From JBHFEI01 sp041928815 (GTDB lineage Bacteria; Pseudomonadota; Alphaproteobacteria; Rhizobiales; Rhizobiaceae): a DNA stretch of 64,000 nucleotides. This document shows positions 1 to 9,260 of this stretch, piece after piece; position 1 is the first letter of the stretch; the number at the start of each line of letters is the position of its first letter. A model generated the notes under the pieces. That model did not search any database. It had not been told where the DNA came from and saw only the letters and a program-made list of their open reading frames with translations. The DNA lies in the NCBI RefSeq assembly GCF_041928815.1, contig NZ_JBHFEI010000012.1, forward strand, positions 62,001 to 126,000, read 5' to 3'. Both the position numbers and the translations under genes were made by a program.

Positions 1-186
1 CTTGCCCTTGAAGGAGGTGTTCTTCACCTTGGTGTAAGGCTTGAACCAGTCGATGCGGCGGCCGTGCTTGCCCCAGAAACGCTCCGGCTCCTCGACGCTT
101 TCCTGGTACCACTTCAGATATTTCTCGTTGTCGATCAGTGCACGGGTCTGCACCGATTTCTCGACCGGATAAACATGCGCGGACAT
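1..186 (-). CDS. acs: Acetyl-CoA synthetase, N-terminal fragment cut by the window edge
   Basis: This is the first 62 codons of an acetyl-CoA synthetase that continues beyond the left edge. The readable protein starts MSAHVYPVEKSV and runs through WYQESVESPERFWGK, which matches the conserved N-terminal cap of Acs (about 650 residues when complete). The enzyme turns acetate, ATP and CoA into acetyl-CoA in the cytoplasm. The ATG is preceded by a strong GGAGGAG ribosome-binding site 6 to 8 bases upstream. The catalytic AMP-binding domain lies outside the window, so the assignment rests on the N-terminus only. A second acyl-CoA synthetase, prpE, lies just past trcR. Confidence 0.88.
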   Translation of the reverse strand, partial: MSAHVYPVEKSVQTRALIDNEKYLKWYQESVEEPERFWGKHGRRIDWFKPYTKVKNTSFKGK

Positions 187-312
187 GAGATCTCCTCCCG
201 GGACTTGCTAGGCATGCGATGCGTCGACATCGCCTTGAACGATGCGTGGCGCATACATAACAGGTCAAGCCCATGGAGCAATTAGACAAAAGATGATCGA
301 GCCCAAGAAGAA

Positions 313-340
313 TTGCATTTTTGCGACCGAGGGGCTATAG
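313..340 (+). promoter_or_regulatory. Candidate sigma-70-type promoter for trcR
   Basis: TTGCAT at 313-318 and CTATAG at 335-340 are separated by 16 bases and lie about 80 bases before the trcR start. The rest of the 232 bp gap between acs and trcR shows no gene. This is pattern matching only. Confidence 0.35.
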
Positions 341-418
341 AGGCGCTGATTTCCCGGAAATTGGTGGTTTCGACCCACGGCCCGCGACACCGGCGCGGAC
401 GTCAAGAGGACTATAACA

Positions 419-1126
419 ATGGCTCAACAACTGCTCATGCCGAAAGCCACCGCCGTCTGGCTCGTCGACAACACCGCCTTGTCCTTCGAGCAGATCGCCC
501 AGTTCTGCAAGCTACATCCGCTCGAAGTGAAGGCAATCGCGGACGGCGAATCGGCGCAGGGCATCAAGGGCCTCGACCCCATTTCCACCGGGCAATTGTC
601 GCGTGACGAGATCGCGCGCGCGGAGAAGAATCCGGGTCACAAGCTGAAACTTTCCGACCCCAAGGTGCGCGTGCCGGATTCCAAGCGCAAGGGTCCGCGT
701 TACACGCCGGTGTCGAAGCGGCAGGACCGGCCGAACGCCATCCTCTGGCTAGTGCGCAACCATCCGGAACTGAAGGACGCGCAGATTTCCCGCCTCGTCG
801 GCACGACGAAATCGACGATCGAGCAGATCCGCGATCGCACCCACTGGAATTCCGCCAACCTGACGCCGATGGATCCGGTGACGCTCGGCCTTTGCACCCA
901 GATCGACCTTGATCTCGAGGTCGAGCGCGCCGCCAAGAGCCGGCCGCTGCCGTCCGCCGCCGAACTCGGCGCGACGCTCGAATCGGCGCAGGAGACAGAG
1001 AAGCTCGGCTTCAGCTATGACCGCGAGGAAGAGAAGGAAATCGACGCGGACGCCGTCTTCGCCAAGCTGAAGTCGCTGAAGTCGACCCGGCAGGACGACG
1101 AGGACGAGGACGACCAACGTTTCTGA
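419..1126 (+). CDS. trcR: DUF1013 cell-cycle transcription regulator, TrcR family
   Basis: A 235-residue cytoplasmic protein of the DUF1013 family, which is confined to Alphaproteobacteria. Its Caulobacter member, TrcR, travels with RNA polymerase and affects expression of the cell-cycle regulator ctrA. The N-terminal part (about residues 8-60) reads as a helix-turn-helix-like segment, WLVDNTALSFEQIAQFCKLH. A second one follows at about 105-140, AILWLVRNHPELKDAQISRL. The C-terminus is acidic (DDEDEDDQRF). The start has an AGAGGA site 9 bases upstream. It stands alone between divergent acs and convergent prpE. The family call is firm; the cellular role is transferred from Caulobacter. Confidence 0.85.
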   Translation: MAQQLLMPKATAVWLVDNTALSFEQIAQFCKLHPLEVKAIADGESAQGIKGLDPISTGQLSRDEIARAEKNPGHKLKLSDPKVRVPDSKRKGPRYTPVSKRQDRPNAILWLVRNHPELKDAQISRLVGTTKSTIEQIRDRTHWNSANLTPMDPVTLGLCTQIDLDLEVERAAKSRPLPSAAELGATLESAQETEKLGFSYDREEEKEIDADAVFAKLKSLKSTRQDDEDEDDQRF

Positions 1127-1154
1127 AAAGGCGCGAACGCCTGATGGCATGGAT

Positions 1155-1180
1155 AAGGGCCGGAGCATCTCCGGCCCTTT
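1155..1180. terminator. Bidirectional intrinsic terminator between trcR and prpE
   Basis: A perfect 11 bp stem, AAGGGCCGGAG paired with CTCCGGCCCTT, closes a 3-base loop and ends in T-rich sequence. It lies between two convergent genes and could stop both. Confidence 0.85.
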
Positions 1181-1188
1181 CTCATTCT

Positions 1189-3087
1189 TCAGAGGCCGAT
1201 GCCACGCGCATGGAGCGCGTCGCGGATCTCGTCGAGCACCGCCGGGTCCTCGATCGTCGCCGGCATTGTCCAGGGTATCCGGTCGGCGATCTTCTGCACG
1301 GTGGCGCGCAGGATCTTGCCCGATCGCGTCTTCGGCAGCCGTTTGACGCAGATCGCGGTCTTGAAGGCGGCGACCGGTCCGATCCGGTCGCGCACGAGCG
1401 CGATCACCTCGCGTTCGATCTCGGATGTTTCCCGTGAAACACGGGCATTGACGACGAGGAGCCCGGCCGGGATCTGCCCCTTCAGCTCGTCGGCGATGCC
1501 GACGACGGCGCATTCGGCGATGTCGGGGTGGCTTGCACAGACTTCCTCCATCGCCCCCGTCGACAGGCGGTGGCCGGCGACGTTGATGATGTCGTCGGTG
1601 CGGGCCATGATGAACAGATACCCGTCCTCGTCCAGATAGCCGGCATCGGCCGTCTTGTAGTAGCCGGGATACTCGGCAAGGCAGGCGCTGTGGAACCGCT
1701 CGTCGGCGTTCCAGAAGGTCGGCAGGCAACCGGGCGGAAGCGGCAGGCGGATCGCGACATTGCCGAGGGTTCCCGCCTCCACCGTGTGGCCGGCATCGTC
1801 GAGGATGTCGATCGCATAGCCGGGCATCGGCTTGGTCGGCGAGCCGTATTTCACCGGCATCAGCCCGAGGCCGAGCGGGTTTCCGGCGATCGGCCAGCCC
1901 GTCTCGGTCTGCCACCAGTGATCGATCACCGGAACGCCAAGAAGCTGCTCGGCCCACCGGATCGTGTCCGGATCGGCGCGCTCGCCGGCGAGAAACAGCG
2001 CGCGAAGCGTCGAAAGGTCGTAATCCTTGCGGAAATCGCCGGCCGGATCCTCCTTGCGGATCGCCCGGATCGCCGTCGGAGCCGTCAGCAGTGCACGGAC
2101 GTCATGCTGGCTGATGATCCGCCAGAAGGCGCCCGGATCCGGCGTTCCGACCGGCTTTCCCTCGTAAAGCACCGTGGTGCAGCCGGCGACCAGCGGGCCA
2201 TAGACGATGTAGGAATGCCCGACGACCCAGCCGATGTCGGACGCCGCCCAGAACACCTCGCCGGGCGCCATTCCGAAGAAATGCCGCATAGTCCAGGCAA
2301 GCGCGACCAGATGCCCGCCCGTGTCGCGCACGACCCCCTTGGGCTTTCCCGTCGTCCCTGACGTATAGAGGATATAATGCGGATCGGTGGCAGCGACCGG
2401 TACGCAGTCGACCCGCCGACCTTTCGCTGCGGCGACGGCGGCGGCGAAATCGACGTCCCGCCCCTCGACCATCCCGGCTTCGAGCATCGGCCGCTGCAGC
2501 ACCAGGCAATGGCGCGGCTGGTGCGTCGCCAGTTCCAGCGCATGCTCGACCAGCGGCTTGTAGGCGACGAGCCGTGACGGTTCGACGCCGCAACTGGCGC
2601 AGACGAGAAGCACCGCACCGCTGTCGTCGATGCGCGTGGCAAGCTCGTTCGCCGCGAAGCCGCCGAAGACGACGGAATGCACCGCGCCGATGCGCGCCGC
2701 CGCCAGCATGGCGAACAGCGCCTGCGGGATCATCGGCATGTAAAGAATGATGCGGTCGCCGCGCGTGACGCCGAGATCGAGAAAGACCGCCGCGACGGCC
2801 TCGACCTCTTCGAGGACCGCTTGGTAGCTCCAGTGCTCGACGGTGCCGGTAACCGGACTGTCGTAGAGGATCGCCGTACGCGCGCCATGGCCGGCGATCA
2901 CATGGCGGTCGATGCAGTTGAAGCAGGCGTTCAGCGTGCCATCGGCGAACCAGCGGCCGTAAAGGCCCTGGGCGGGGTCCAGCGCCCGGCTCGGCGCCTC
3001 GATCCAGTCAATGCCCTCCGCCGCCGCCTTCCAGAACGCCTCCGGGGCCTCCGCCCATGCCTGATAGGTTGCCTGATAGGCGCTCAT
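1189..3087 (-). CDS. prpE: Propionyl-CoA synthetase
   Basis: A 632-residue acyl-CoA synthetase of the ANL superfamily, expected to make propionyl-CoA from propionate, ATP and CoA. The N-terminus (residues 1-60, ending in LNACFNCIDRHV) is typical of PrpE/Acs. The AMP-binding signature YTSGTTGKPKG is at residues 241-251. The C-terminal domain ends with TRSGKILR, whose lysine does the adenylation step. I start at MSAYQATYQ because GGGAGGGAAC lies just upstream; an in-frame start 18 codons earlier has no such site. The closest alternative is another short-chain acyl-CoA synthetase. A degenerate parS site lies inside the gene near its 3' end (1426-1441). Confidence 0.9.
   Translation of the reverse strand: MSAYQATYQAWAEAPEAFWKAAAEGIDWIEAPSRALDPAQGLYGRWFADGTLNACFNCIDRHVIAGHGARTAILYDSPVTGTVEHWSYQAVLEEVEAVAAVFLDLGVTRGDRIILYMPMIPQALFAMLAAARIGAVHSVVFGGFAANELATRIDDSGAVLLVCASCGVEPSRLVAYKPLVEHALELATHQPRHCLVLQRPMLEAGMVEGRDVDFAAAVAAAKGRRVDCVPVAATDPHYILYTSGTTGKPKGVVRDTGGHLVALAWTMRHFFGMAPGEVFWAASDIGWVVGHSYIVYGPLVAGCTTVLYEGKPVGTPDPGAFWRIISQHDVRALLTAPTAIRAIRKEDPAGDFRKDYDLSTLRALFLAGERADPDTIRWAEQLLGVPVIDHWWQTETGWPIAGNPLGLGLMPVKYGSPTKPMPGYAIDILDDAGHTVEAGTLGNVAIRLPLPPGCLPTFWNADERFHSACLAEYPGYYKTADAGYLDEDGYLFIMARTDDIINVAGHRLSTGAMEEVCASHPDIAECAVVGIADELKGQIPAGLLVVNARVSRETSEIEREVIALVRDRIGPVAAFKTAICVKRLPKTRSGKILRATVQKIADRIPWTMPATIEDPAVLDEIRDALHARGIGL
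1426..1441. promoter_or_regulatory. Degenerate parS site inside prpE
   Basis: TGTTTCCCGTGAAACA matches the bacterial parS consensus TGTTTCACGTGAAACA at 15 of 16 positions, with a C in the CACGTG core. It lies about 16 kb left of the putative origin and is translated as VSRET in PrpE. The changed core base may weaken ParB binding. Confidence 0.5.
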
Positions 3088-3217
3088 CGTGTTCCCTCCC
3101 GTCGCGCTCAGCCCTTCGACTGGAGCGGGACCATAGGCCATCGGCGGGATGGGAAAAACCTAGACGAAAGCGGTAACCGTGAACGAGGCTCCGCATTCGC
3201 GTGCGCTCCGCTCTTTC

Positions 3218-3880
3218 TCAGCTTCGCGGGCCGAAAATCGCCGAACCGACCCGCACGCTCGTGGCGCCGAAGGCGATCGCCGTCTCGAAGTCGCCGGACA
3301 TGCCCATCGACAGCTTCGACAGGCCGCATTCGCCGGCGAGCCTGGCGAGAAGGGCGAAATGCGGACCGGGATTCTCGTCCACCGGCGGAATGCACATCAG
3401 CCCCTCGACCACGAGGCCGAGATCGTCGCGGCAGAAGGCGACGAAACGCGCCGCATCCCGCGGATCGATGCCGGCCTTCTGCGGTTCGAGCCCGGTGTTG
3501 ACCTGGACATAGACGCGCAGCGTGCGGCCCTGCCGTTTCATCTCGTCCGCCAGCACCCGGGCGATCTTCTCGCGATCGACCGTCTCGATGACGTCGAACA
3601 GGGCCACGGCGTCGGCCGCCTTGTTCGACTGCAGCGGGCCGATCAGGTGCAACTCGAGATCGGGCGTCCCGGCCTTCAGCGCCGGCCATTTGGCCTGCGC
3701 CTCCTGCACCCGGTTCTCGCCGAACACGCGCTGGCCCGCGGCGATCACCGGGCGGATGTCGTCGGCGTCGTAGGTCTTCGAAACGGCGACCAGCCTCACC
3801 GCACCCTCCTCGCGACGCGCCGCCTTCGACGCCTCGCGAATCCGGCTTATGACCTCCCCCCAGCGTTGCTCGATCTCCAT
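3218..3880 (-). CDS. YggS/PROSC-family pyridoxal-phosphate homeostasis protein
   Basis: A 220-residue protein of the YggS/PLPBP family, a single alanine-racemase-type TIM barrel that binds pyridoxal 5'-phosphate and helps keep PLP and keto-acid balance in the cytoplasm. The PLP lysine is in LVAVSKTYD near the N-terminus. FGENRVQEAQAKW, HLIGPLQSNKA and the C-terminal LSMGMSGDFETAIAFGATSVRVGSAIFG are hallmark family blocks. I start at MEIEQRWGE because GGAAGGTGG sits upstream; an in-frame start 12 codons earlier has no ribosome-binding site. It diverges from leuS. Confidence 0.92.
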   Translation of the reverse strand: MEIEQRWGEVISRIREASKAARREEGAVRLVAVSKTYDADDIRPVIAAGQRVFGENRVQEAQAKWPALKAGTPDLELHLIGPLQSNKAADAVALFDVIETVDREKIARVLADEMKRQGRTLRVYVQVNTGLEPQKAGIDPRDAARFVAFCRDDLGLVVEGLMCIPPVDENPGPHFALLARLAGECGLSKLSMGMSGDFETAIAFGATSVRVGSAIFGPRS

Positions 3881-4063
3881 GGCCCACCTTCCGTTTCCGC
3901 GTTCCGTTGCCGGCAAGGCCTAGAGGAAGTCGCCCGCCTTGCCAAGCCGGGCGGAATCGGCACCGGAGCCGGCGAAAACTTGACCTGCCGCCGGTTTCAT
4001 GGTGAAGGTCGGGCCAGGCATTCGAGCCCTTCAGGCTCCCGAAGACTCCGGATATTCATCGAC

Positions 4064-6694
4064 ATGGCTATTGAACGGTACAATCCCCGCGACGCCGAAC
4101 CGCGCTGGCAGACGGTCTGGGACGAGAACAAGGTCTTCGAGACCGACACGGCCGATCCGCGCGAGACATACTACGTCCTGGAGATGTTCCCCTATCCGTC
4201 CGGCCGCATCCATATGGGCCATGTGCGCAACTATGCCATGGGCGACGTCGTCGCCCGCTACAAGCGTGCCCGCGGCTACAACGTGCTGCATCCAATGGGC
4301 TGGGACGCCTTCGGCATGCCGGCGGAGAATGCCGCGATGGAACGGGGCGTGCATCCGGCCGCCTGGACGTATCAGAACATCGATTCCATGAGGGCGCAGC
4401 TGAAGCTGATGGGCCTGTCGCTCGACTGGAGCCGGGAATTCGCCACCTGCGACGTGGAATACTACCAGCGCCAGCAACACCTCTTCCTCGATTTCCTCGA
4501 AAAGGGTCTGGTCTACCGCAAGCAGTCGAAGGTCAACTGGGATCCGGTCGACAACACCGTGCTCGCCAACGAGCAGGTGATCGACGGGCGCGGCTGGCGC
4601 TCGGGCGCGCTGGTCGAACAGCGCGAGCTGACCCAGTGGTTCTTCCGCATCACCGATTTCAGCCAGGACCTGCTCGACGCGCTCGACGACCTGCCGGAAT
4701 GGCCGGAAAAGGTGCGGCTGATGCAGCGCAACTGGATCGGCCGCTCGGAAGGCCTGCTGCTGCGCTGGGACATCGCGCAAGATCCCTTCGCCGCGAACAC
4801 GCCGGACATCACCGTCTACACCACCCGTCCGGACACGCTCTTCGGCGCGTCCTTCATCGCGATTGCCGCCGACCATCCACTGGCGCGCGCCGCGGCCGCC
4901 ATGTCGCCGGAGATCGAGGCCTTCTGCGAGGAATGCCGCCGCGCCGGCACGTCGCTTGCCGCGCTCGAGACGGCGGAAAAGAAGGGCCTCGACACCGGCA
5001 TCCGTGTCCGCCATCCCTTCGACGCGGCGTGGGAGCTGCCCGTCTACATCGCCAATTTCGTCCTGATGGATTATGGCACCGGGGCGATCTTCGGCTGCCC
5101 CGCCCATGACCAGCGCGACCTCGATTTCGCCCGCAAATACGGGCTGCCCGTCACGCCCGTCGTGCTGCCGCGCGATGCGGATGCTGCCACTTTCTCGATC
5201 GGCGACACCGCCAATGACGGCGACGGCGTGATGATCAACTCGCGCTTCCTCGACGGGATGTCGACCAGCGAGGCTTTCGAGGCGGTCGCGACCCGGCTCG
5301 CGGCGACCACGCTGCACGAGGCACCGCAGGCTGAACGCAAGGTCAATTTCCGCCTGCGCGACTGGGGCATTTCCCGCCAGCGCTACTGGGGTTGCCCGAT
5401 CCCGGTCATCCATTGTGACGATTGCGGCACGGTGCCGGTGCCGAAGCGCGATCTTCCCGTGAAACTGCCCGACGACGTCACCTTCGACCGTCCCGGCAAT
5501 CCGCTCGACCGCCATCCGACCTGGCGGCATGTCGCCTGTCCGCACTGCGGCAAGGCCGCGCGCCGTGAAACCGACACGATGGATACGTTCGTCGATTCCT
5601 CGTGGTATTTCGCCCGCTTCATGGCACCGCACCAGGATGCGCCGACCGACCCGGCGATTGCCGATCGCTGGCTGCCGGTCGACCAGTATATCGGCGGCAT
5701 CGAGCACGCGATCCTGCATCTGCTCTATTCCCGCTTCTTCACGCGCGCCATGCGCGAGACCGGTCATCTCGGCCTGTCCGAACCGTTCCGCGGCCTTTTC
5801 ACGCAGGGGATGGTCGTGCACGAGACCTACAGCCGCGGCGAGGGCGCCGGCCGTGAATGGCTCCTGCCCGCCTCGATCCGCATCGAGGAACAGGAGGGCA
5901 AGCGCAGGGCCTTCCTCCTCGACGGCGGCGACGAGGTCGCGATCGGCTCTATCGAGAAGATGTCGAAGTCGAAGAAGAACGTGGTCGATCCGGACGACAT
6001 CATCGCCTCCTACGGCGCCGACACTGCCCGCTTCTTCGTCCTGTCGGATTCGCCGCCGGACCGCGACGTGATCTGGACCGAGGCCGGCGTCGTTGGTGCC
6101 CATCGCTTCGTCCAGCGGGTCTGGCGGCTGATCGGCGAAGCGGCACCGGCCCTGACCGACATCGCGCCCGTATCCGGCGCCGGCGGCGAGGCCCTGGCCA
6201 TCTCCCAGGCCGCGCACAAGACGTTGAAGGCGATCGGTACCGACTATGACAAGCTCGCCTTCAACAAGGCTGTTGCCCGGCTCTACGACCTCGTCAACAC
6301 GCTGGCCGCGCCGCTGGCCGACGTCGCGGCCGGAAAGTCCGAGGCTGCCACGGTTGCAGCCGCCCGGGAGGCCGTGGAGATCCTTATCGCGCTGATGGCG
6401 CCGATCATGCCGCATCTGGCGGAAGAGTGCTGGCGCGCGATTGGCGGAACGGGGCTCGTGGCCCGCATGCCATGGCCGACCTTCGATCCCGCCTTGGTCG
6501 CCGAGAACGAGATGCTGCTGCCGGTGCAGGTCAACGGCAAGAAGCGGGCGGAATTGACAATCGCCCGCGATGCCGATCAGATCGCCATCGAGGCTGCGGT
6601 GCTGGCGATCGACGCCGTGCAGGCCGCGCTCGGCGGAAAGACGCCGAAGAAGGTCATCGTCGTGCCCCAGAGGATCGTCAATGTCGTCGTCTAA
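4064..6694 (+). CDS. leuS: Leucyl-tRNA synthetase
   Basis: An 876-residue class I aminoacyl-tRNA synthetase that charges tRNA-Leu. The HIGH-type motif PYPSGRIHMGH is near residues 43-53 and KMSKS is at 632-636. Between them lie the CP1 editing domain and a zinc-ribbon-like segment (HCDDCG... ACPHCGKA). The N-terminus MAIERYNPRDAEPRWQ is the standard bacterial start; open frame extends well upstream but is not LeuS-like. The ribosome-binding site is weak. The last 14 bases overlap lptE, and leuS-lptE-holA form a tightly packed operon. Confidence 0.98.
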   Translation: MAIERYNPRDAEPRWQTVWDENKVFETDTADPRETYYVLEMFPYPSGRIHMGHVRNYAMGDVVARYKRARGYNVLHPMGWDAFGMPAENAAMERGVHPAAWTYQNIDSMRAQLKLMGLSLDWSREFATCDVEYYQRQQHLFLDFLEKGLVYRKQSKVNWDPVDNTVLANEQVIDGRGWRSGALVEQRELTQWFFRITDFSQDLLDALDDLPEWPEKVRLMQRNWIGRSEGLLLRWDIAQDPFAANTPDITVYTTRPDTLFGASFIAIAADHPLARAAAAMSPEIEAFCEECRRAGTSLAALETAEKKGLDTGIRVRHPFDAAWELPVYIANFVLMDYGTGAIFGCPAHDQRDLDFARKYGLPVTPVVLPRDADAATFSIGDTANDGDGVMINSRFLDGMSTSEAFEAVATRLAATTLHEAPQAERKVNFRLRDWGISRQRYWGCPIPVIHCDDCGTVPVPKRDLPVKLPDDVTFDRPGNPLDRHPTWRHVACPHCGKAARRETDTMDTFVDSSWYFARFMAPHQDAPTDPAIADRWLPVDQYIGGIEHAILHLLYSRFFTRAMRETGHLGLSEPFRGLFTQGMVVHETYSRGEGAGREWLLPASIRIEEQEGKRRAFLLDGGDEVAIGSIEKMSKSKKNVVDPDDIIASYGADTARFFVLSDSPPDRDVIWTEAGVVGAHRFVQRVWRLIGEAAPALTDIAPVSGAGGEALAISQAAHKTLKAIGTDYDKLAFNKAVARLYDLVNTLAAPLADVAAGKSEAATVAAAREAVEILIALMAPIMPHLAEECWRAIGGTGLVARMPWPTFDPALVAENEMLLPVQVNGKKRAELTIARDADQIAIEAAVLAIDAVQAALGGKTPKKVIVVPQRIVNVVV

Positions 6695-7190
6695 GGTCAT
6701 AAGGGCACCTGCACTGGCTCTGGCGGCGGTCGCGTTGCTGCTCGCCGGCTGCCAGGTTCGCCCCCTCTATGAAACCCCGGCACCCGTCGCCGGCCGTCTC
6801 GCTGCGATCGAGATCAGCGAGGCCGGAGACAGGGTGGAGCAGGCCGTGCGCAACGCCCTGATCTTCGCGCTTGCCGGCGGCGCCGGAGAGCCGGCGAACC
6901 CGGAATATCGCCTTGCGCTGACGGTCAGCACCCGCACGATGAACGTCCTCTACGACAGGAAAAGCGATCGCGCCGCGGCCGGGCGGATCACCGTCAAGGC
7001 GGATTTCAACCTGACCCGCGTCTCCGACGGTCGCACCGTCGTCTCCGGCAGCCGGTCCAGCGTCGCCCTGGTCGATTTCCCGGTCCAGGAATTCTCAAAG
7101 CTTCGTGCCATCCGCGACGGCGAGAACCGTGCGGCACGGGAGGTCGCGGAAATCATCCGTGCGGACGTCGCCTCGGCGCTGGCACGCTGA
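6681..7190 (+). CDS. lptE: LPS-assembly lipoprotein LptE
   Basis: A 169-residue outer-membrane lipoprotein that plugs the LptD barrel and helps place lipopolysaccharide on the cell surface. The signal peptide VIRAPALALAAVALLLAGC ends in a clear lipobox, LLAGC, so the mature protein starts at the lipid-modified cysteine. QVRPLYETPAP follows, typical of alphaproteobacterial LptE. It starts inside the last codons of leuS (14-base overlap) and is followed 7 bases later by holA, the usual alphaproteobacterial order. Sequence similarity across this family is low, so the call leans on lipobox plus position. Confidence 0.88.
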   Translation: MSSSKVIRAPALALAAVALLLAGCQVRPLYETPAPVAGRLAAIEISEAGDRVEQAVRNALIFALAGGAGEPANPEYRLALTVSTRTMNVLYDRKSDRAAAGRITVKADFNLTRVSDGRTVVSGSRSSVALVDFPVQEFSKLRAIRDGENRAAREVAEIIRADVASALAR

Positions 7191-7197
7191 CGGTCGG

Positions 7198-8232
7198 ATG
7201 GTCGAGATCAAGTCTCACGACGTCGACGGCTATCTTCGCAAGGGCGAGGCTCCGAAACGGCTGAATCTCGTCTACGGACCGGACAGAGGCCTGGTGGCCG
7301 AACGGGCGGCGGACATCGCCCGGCGCACGGGCGTCGCGCTCGACGATCCGTTTTGCGTCGTGAAACTCGACGCCGCCGATCTGCAGGCCTCCCCCGGGCG
7401 GCTGATCGACGAGGCCCGGGCGATCGGCCTCTTCGGCGGGTCAAAGCTTGTCTGGATCCGGAATGCCATGAACGAGAAGGTGCTGGTCGACGGGCTGCAA
7501 CAGCTCGCCGCAAAGCCTCCGGAAGACAGTTTCCTGTTGATCGAGGCCGGGGACCTGAAAAAGGGTTCCAGCCTGCGCAAGCTCGCCGAGCAGGCGACGA
7601 GCGCAGCCTCGATTCCGTGCTACGCGGATGACCGGCGGGCGCTCAATGCCCTGATCGATGGCGAACTGGGCGAGGCCGGCCTGTCGATCACGCCGGAGGC
7701 GCGGGCCCGGCTGATGGAGCTGATCGGTGGGGACCGCATGGCCTCACGCAACGAGGTGCGCAAGCTCGCTCTCTACTGTGACGGGCTTCAACAGGTGTCA
7801 GAGGAGGATGTGCTCGCGATCGTCGGCGATGCCGGCAGCACATCTGCCGACGACGCCATCGATGCCGTCCTTACCGGCAACCCCGACGCCCTGCATCAGG
7901 CAGTCGCGCGGATCACCCGGTCGAAGACACCGCTCTTTCTCGTGCTGAACGGCTGCCTCAGGCAATTCCAGCTGCTGCAACAGATGCGCGTCGAGATGGA
8001 TGCACAGCAACAATCATCGGCAACCGTACTTTCGACGATCGGCCGGCATATCCACTTCCGCCGGAAGCCCTTGATCGAGACGGCGCTGCGCCGCTGGACG
8101 GCGGAAGCGTTGCAACGGGAAATAAGCCGGCTAAATTCAACCTTGCTCCAGTCACGCCTTCGCCCAGCCCTCGAAGAAAGCATCGTCATGCAGACATTGC
8201 TTTCCTTGACGCTTCAGTCGGCACGGCGCTGA
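7198..8232 (+). CDS. holA: DNA polymerase III delta subunit
   Basis: A 344-residue clamp-loader subunit that opens the beta sliding clamp. The N-terminal AAA+-like domain contains LNLVYGPDRGLVAERA, the usual degenerate P-loop region of delta. RLMELIGGDRMASRNEVRKLALY around residues 180-200 is characteristic. The start at MVEIKSHDVDGYL fits the family; an upstream in-frame start would run back into lptE. Last gene of leuS-lptE-holA, convergent with parB. Confidence 0.93.
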   Translation: MVEIKSHDVDGYLRKGEAPKRLNLVYGPDRGLVAERAADIARRTGVALDDPFCVVKLDAADLQASPGRLIDEARAIGLFGGSKLVWIRNAMNEKVLVDGLQQLAAKPPEDSFLLIEAGDLKKGSSLRKLAEQATSAASIPCYADDRRALNALIDGELGEAGLSITPEARARLMELIGGDRMASRNEVRKLALYCDGLQQVSEEDVLAIVGDAGSTSADDAIDAVLTGNPDALHQAVARITRSKTPLFLVLNGCLRQFQLLQQMRVEMDAQQQSSATVLSTIGRHIHFRRKPLIETALRRWTAEALQREISRLNSTLLQSRLRPALEESIVMQTLLSLTLQSARR

Positions 8233-8301
8233 GGCATTTTCGGCCCAAGCGGGATCGCTTCAACGTCCGATAATGCAGAAAAACAAGGCGGAGAAAGCAT
8301 G

Positions 8302-8325
8302 TTCGGTGAACCGGTATCCACCGAA
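8302..8325. terminator. Possible hairpin between convergent holA and parB
   Basis: TTCGGTG (8302-8308) pairs with CACCGAA (8319-8325) across a 10-base loop. There is no clear T-tract, so it may slow rather than stop transcription. The rest of this 106 bp gap shows nothing recognisable. Confidence 0.35.
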
Positions 8326-8338
8326 TGTTCTTCAGGTG

Positions 8339-9223
8339 CTAACGCCGTTCCAGCAATCTGCAGATTTCCTCGAGCTGTTCGAGGGTCCTGTAGGCGATCC
8401 GCAGGTGTCCGCCCGACGCCTTGTGATTGACGGTCACCTCAAGTCCAAGGCTGTCCGACAAGGTGCGCTCCAGCGCCAACGTATCGGCATCCTTCGCCGG
8501 CCGCGGCCCCGCTGCTGCGCCACTGGGATCGCTTTGCGCCTTTATATCGTTCTGCGCGATCCGCTCGGCATCACGAACCGACATTCCTTTTGCAACAATG
8601 GACCGCGCAAGGCTGACCGGATCAGAGGTCGGGATCAGGGCACGCGCATGCCCTGCCGACAGTTCTCCGGAGGACAGCATATCACGGACGGGCTCGGGCA
8701 GCTTCAGCAACCTAAGGCTGTTTGCGACATGACTCCGGCTTTTCCCGATGATTTCACCGAGGTCATTCTGTGTATACCCATGTTCGGCGATCAGTTGTTC
8801 GTAACCCAGCGCTTCTTCGAGAGGGTTCAGGTCGGCCCGCTGAACATTCTCCACGATGGCGAGTTCCAGTGCCGTGCGGTCATCGACCTCCCGGAGGATG
8901 ACGGGGATATCCGCCAGTCCGGCGAGCTGTGCCGCACGCCAGCGTCGTTCCCCTGCGATAATCTCATAGCGATCCGTTCCCACGGATCGCACAACGACCG
9001 GCTGTACAATTCCATGCTGCCGTATGGAACTCGCCAGATCCTGCAGGTCGTCTTCGTCAAAATAGCGACGAGGGTTGCGCGGATTCCGGCTGACGAATTC
9101 GATCGGAACCGTCCGGTCCGCAGTGACACGGGACGCAACCGTCTCCGCAACGGGCTGATCCATCTCACCGATCAATGCGGCCAGACCTCGCCCCAGGCGT
9201 CGCTTGGAATGATCATCATTCAT
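8339..9223 (-). CDS. parB: Chromosome-partitioning protein ParB
   Basis: A 294-residue CTP-dependent DNA clamp that loads at parS and spreads to form the segregation complex near the origin. It begins with RRLGRGLAALIG, the short motif that stimulates ParA. The CTP-binding ParB/Srx domain includes NPRNPRRYF and IIAGERRWRAAQLAG with ENVQRADLNPLEEA. The helix-turn-helix (YTQNDLGEIIGKSRSHVANSLRLL) reads parS, and the C-terminus dimerises. It lies 37 bases after parA in the same transcription unit, and parS-like sites occur at five places in the window. Confidence 0.97.
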   Translation of the reverse strand: MNDDHSKRRLGRGLAALIGEMDQPVAETVASRVTADRTVPIEFVSRNPRNPRRYFDEDDLQDLASSIRQHGIVQPVVVRSVGTDRYEIIAGERRWRAAQLAGLADIPVILREVDDRTALELAIVENVQRADLNPLEEALGYEQLIAEHGYTQNDLGEIIGKSRSHVANSLRLLKLPEPVRDMLSSGELSAGHARALIPTSDPVSLARSIVAKGMSVRDAERIAQNDIKAQSDPSGAAAGPRPAKDADTLALERTLSDSLGLEVTVNHKASGGHLRIAYRTLEQLEEICRLLERR

Positions 9224-9260
9224 GGTCGATACTCATTGGTCTCGGGATCGCCCGCATCCG

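Noticed and set aside
3980..4063. A promoter for leuS starting at TTGACC (3980-3985)
   Set aside because: No acceptable -10 element follows at 16-18 bases.
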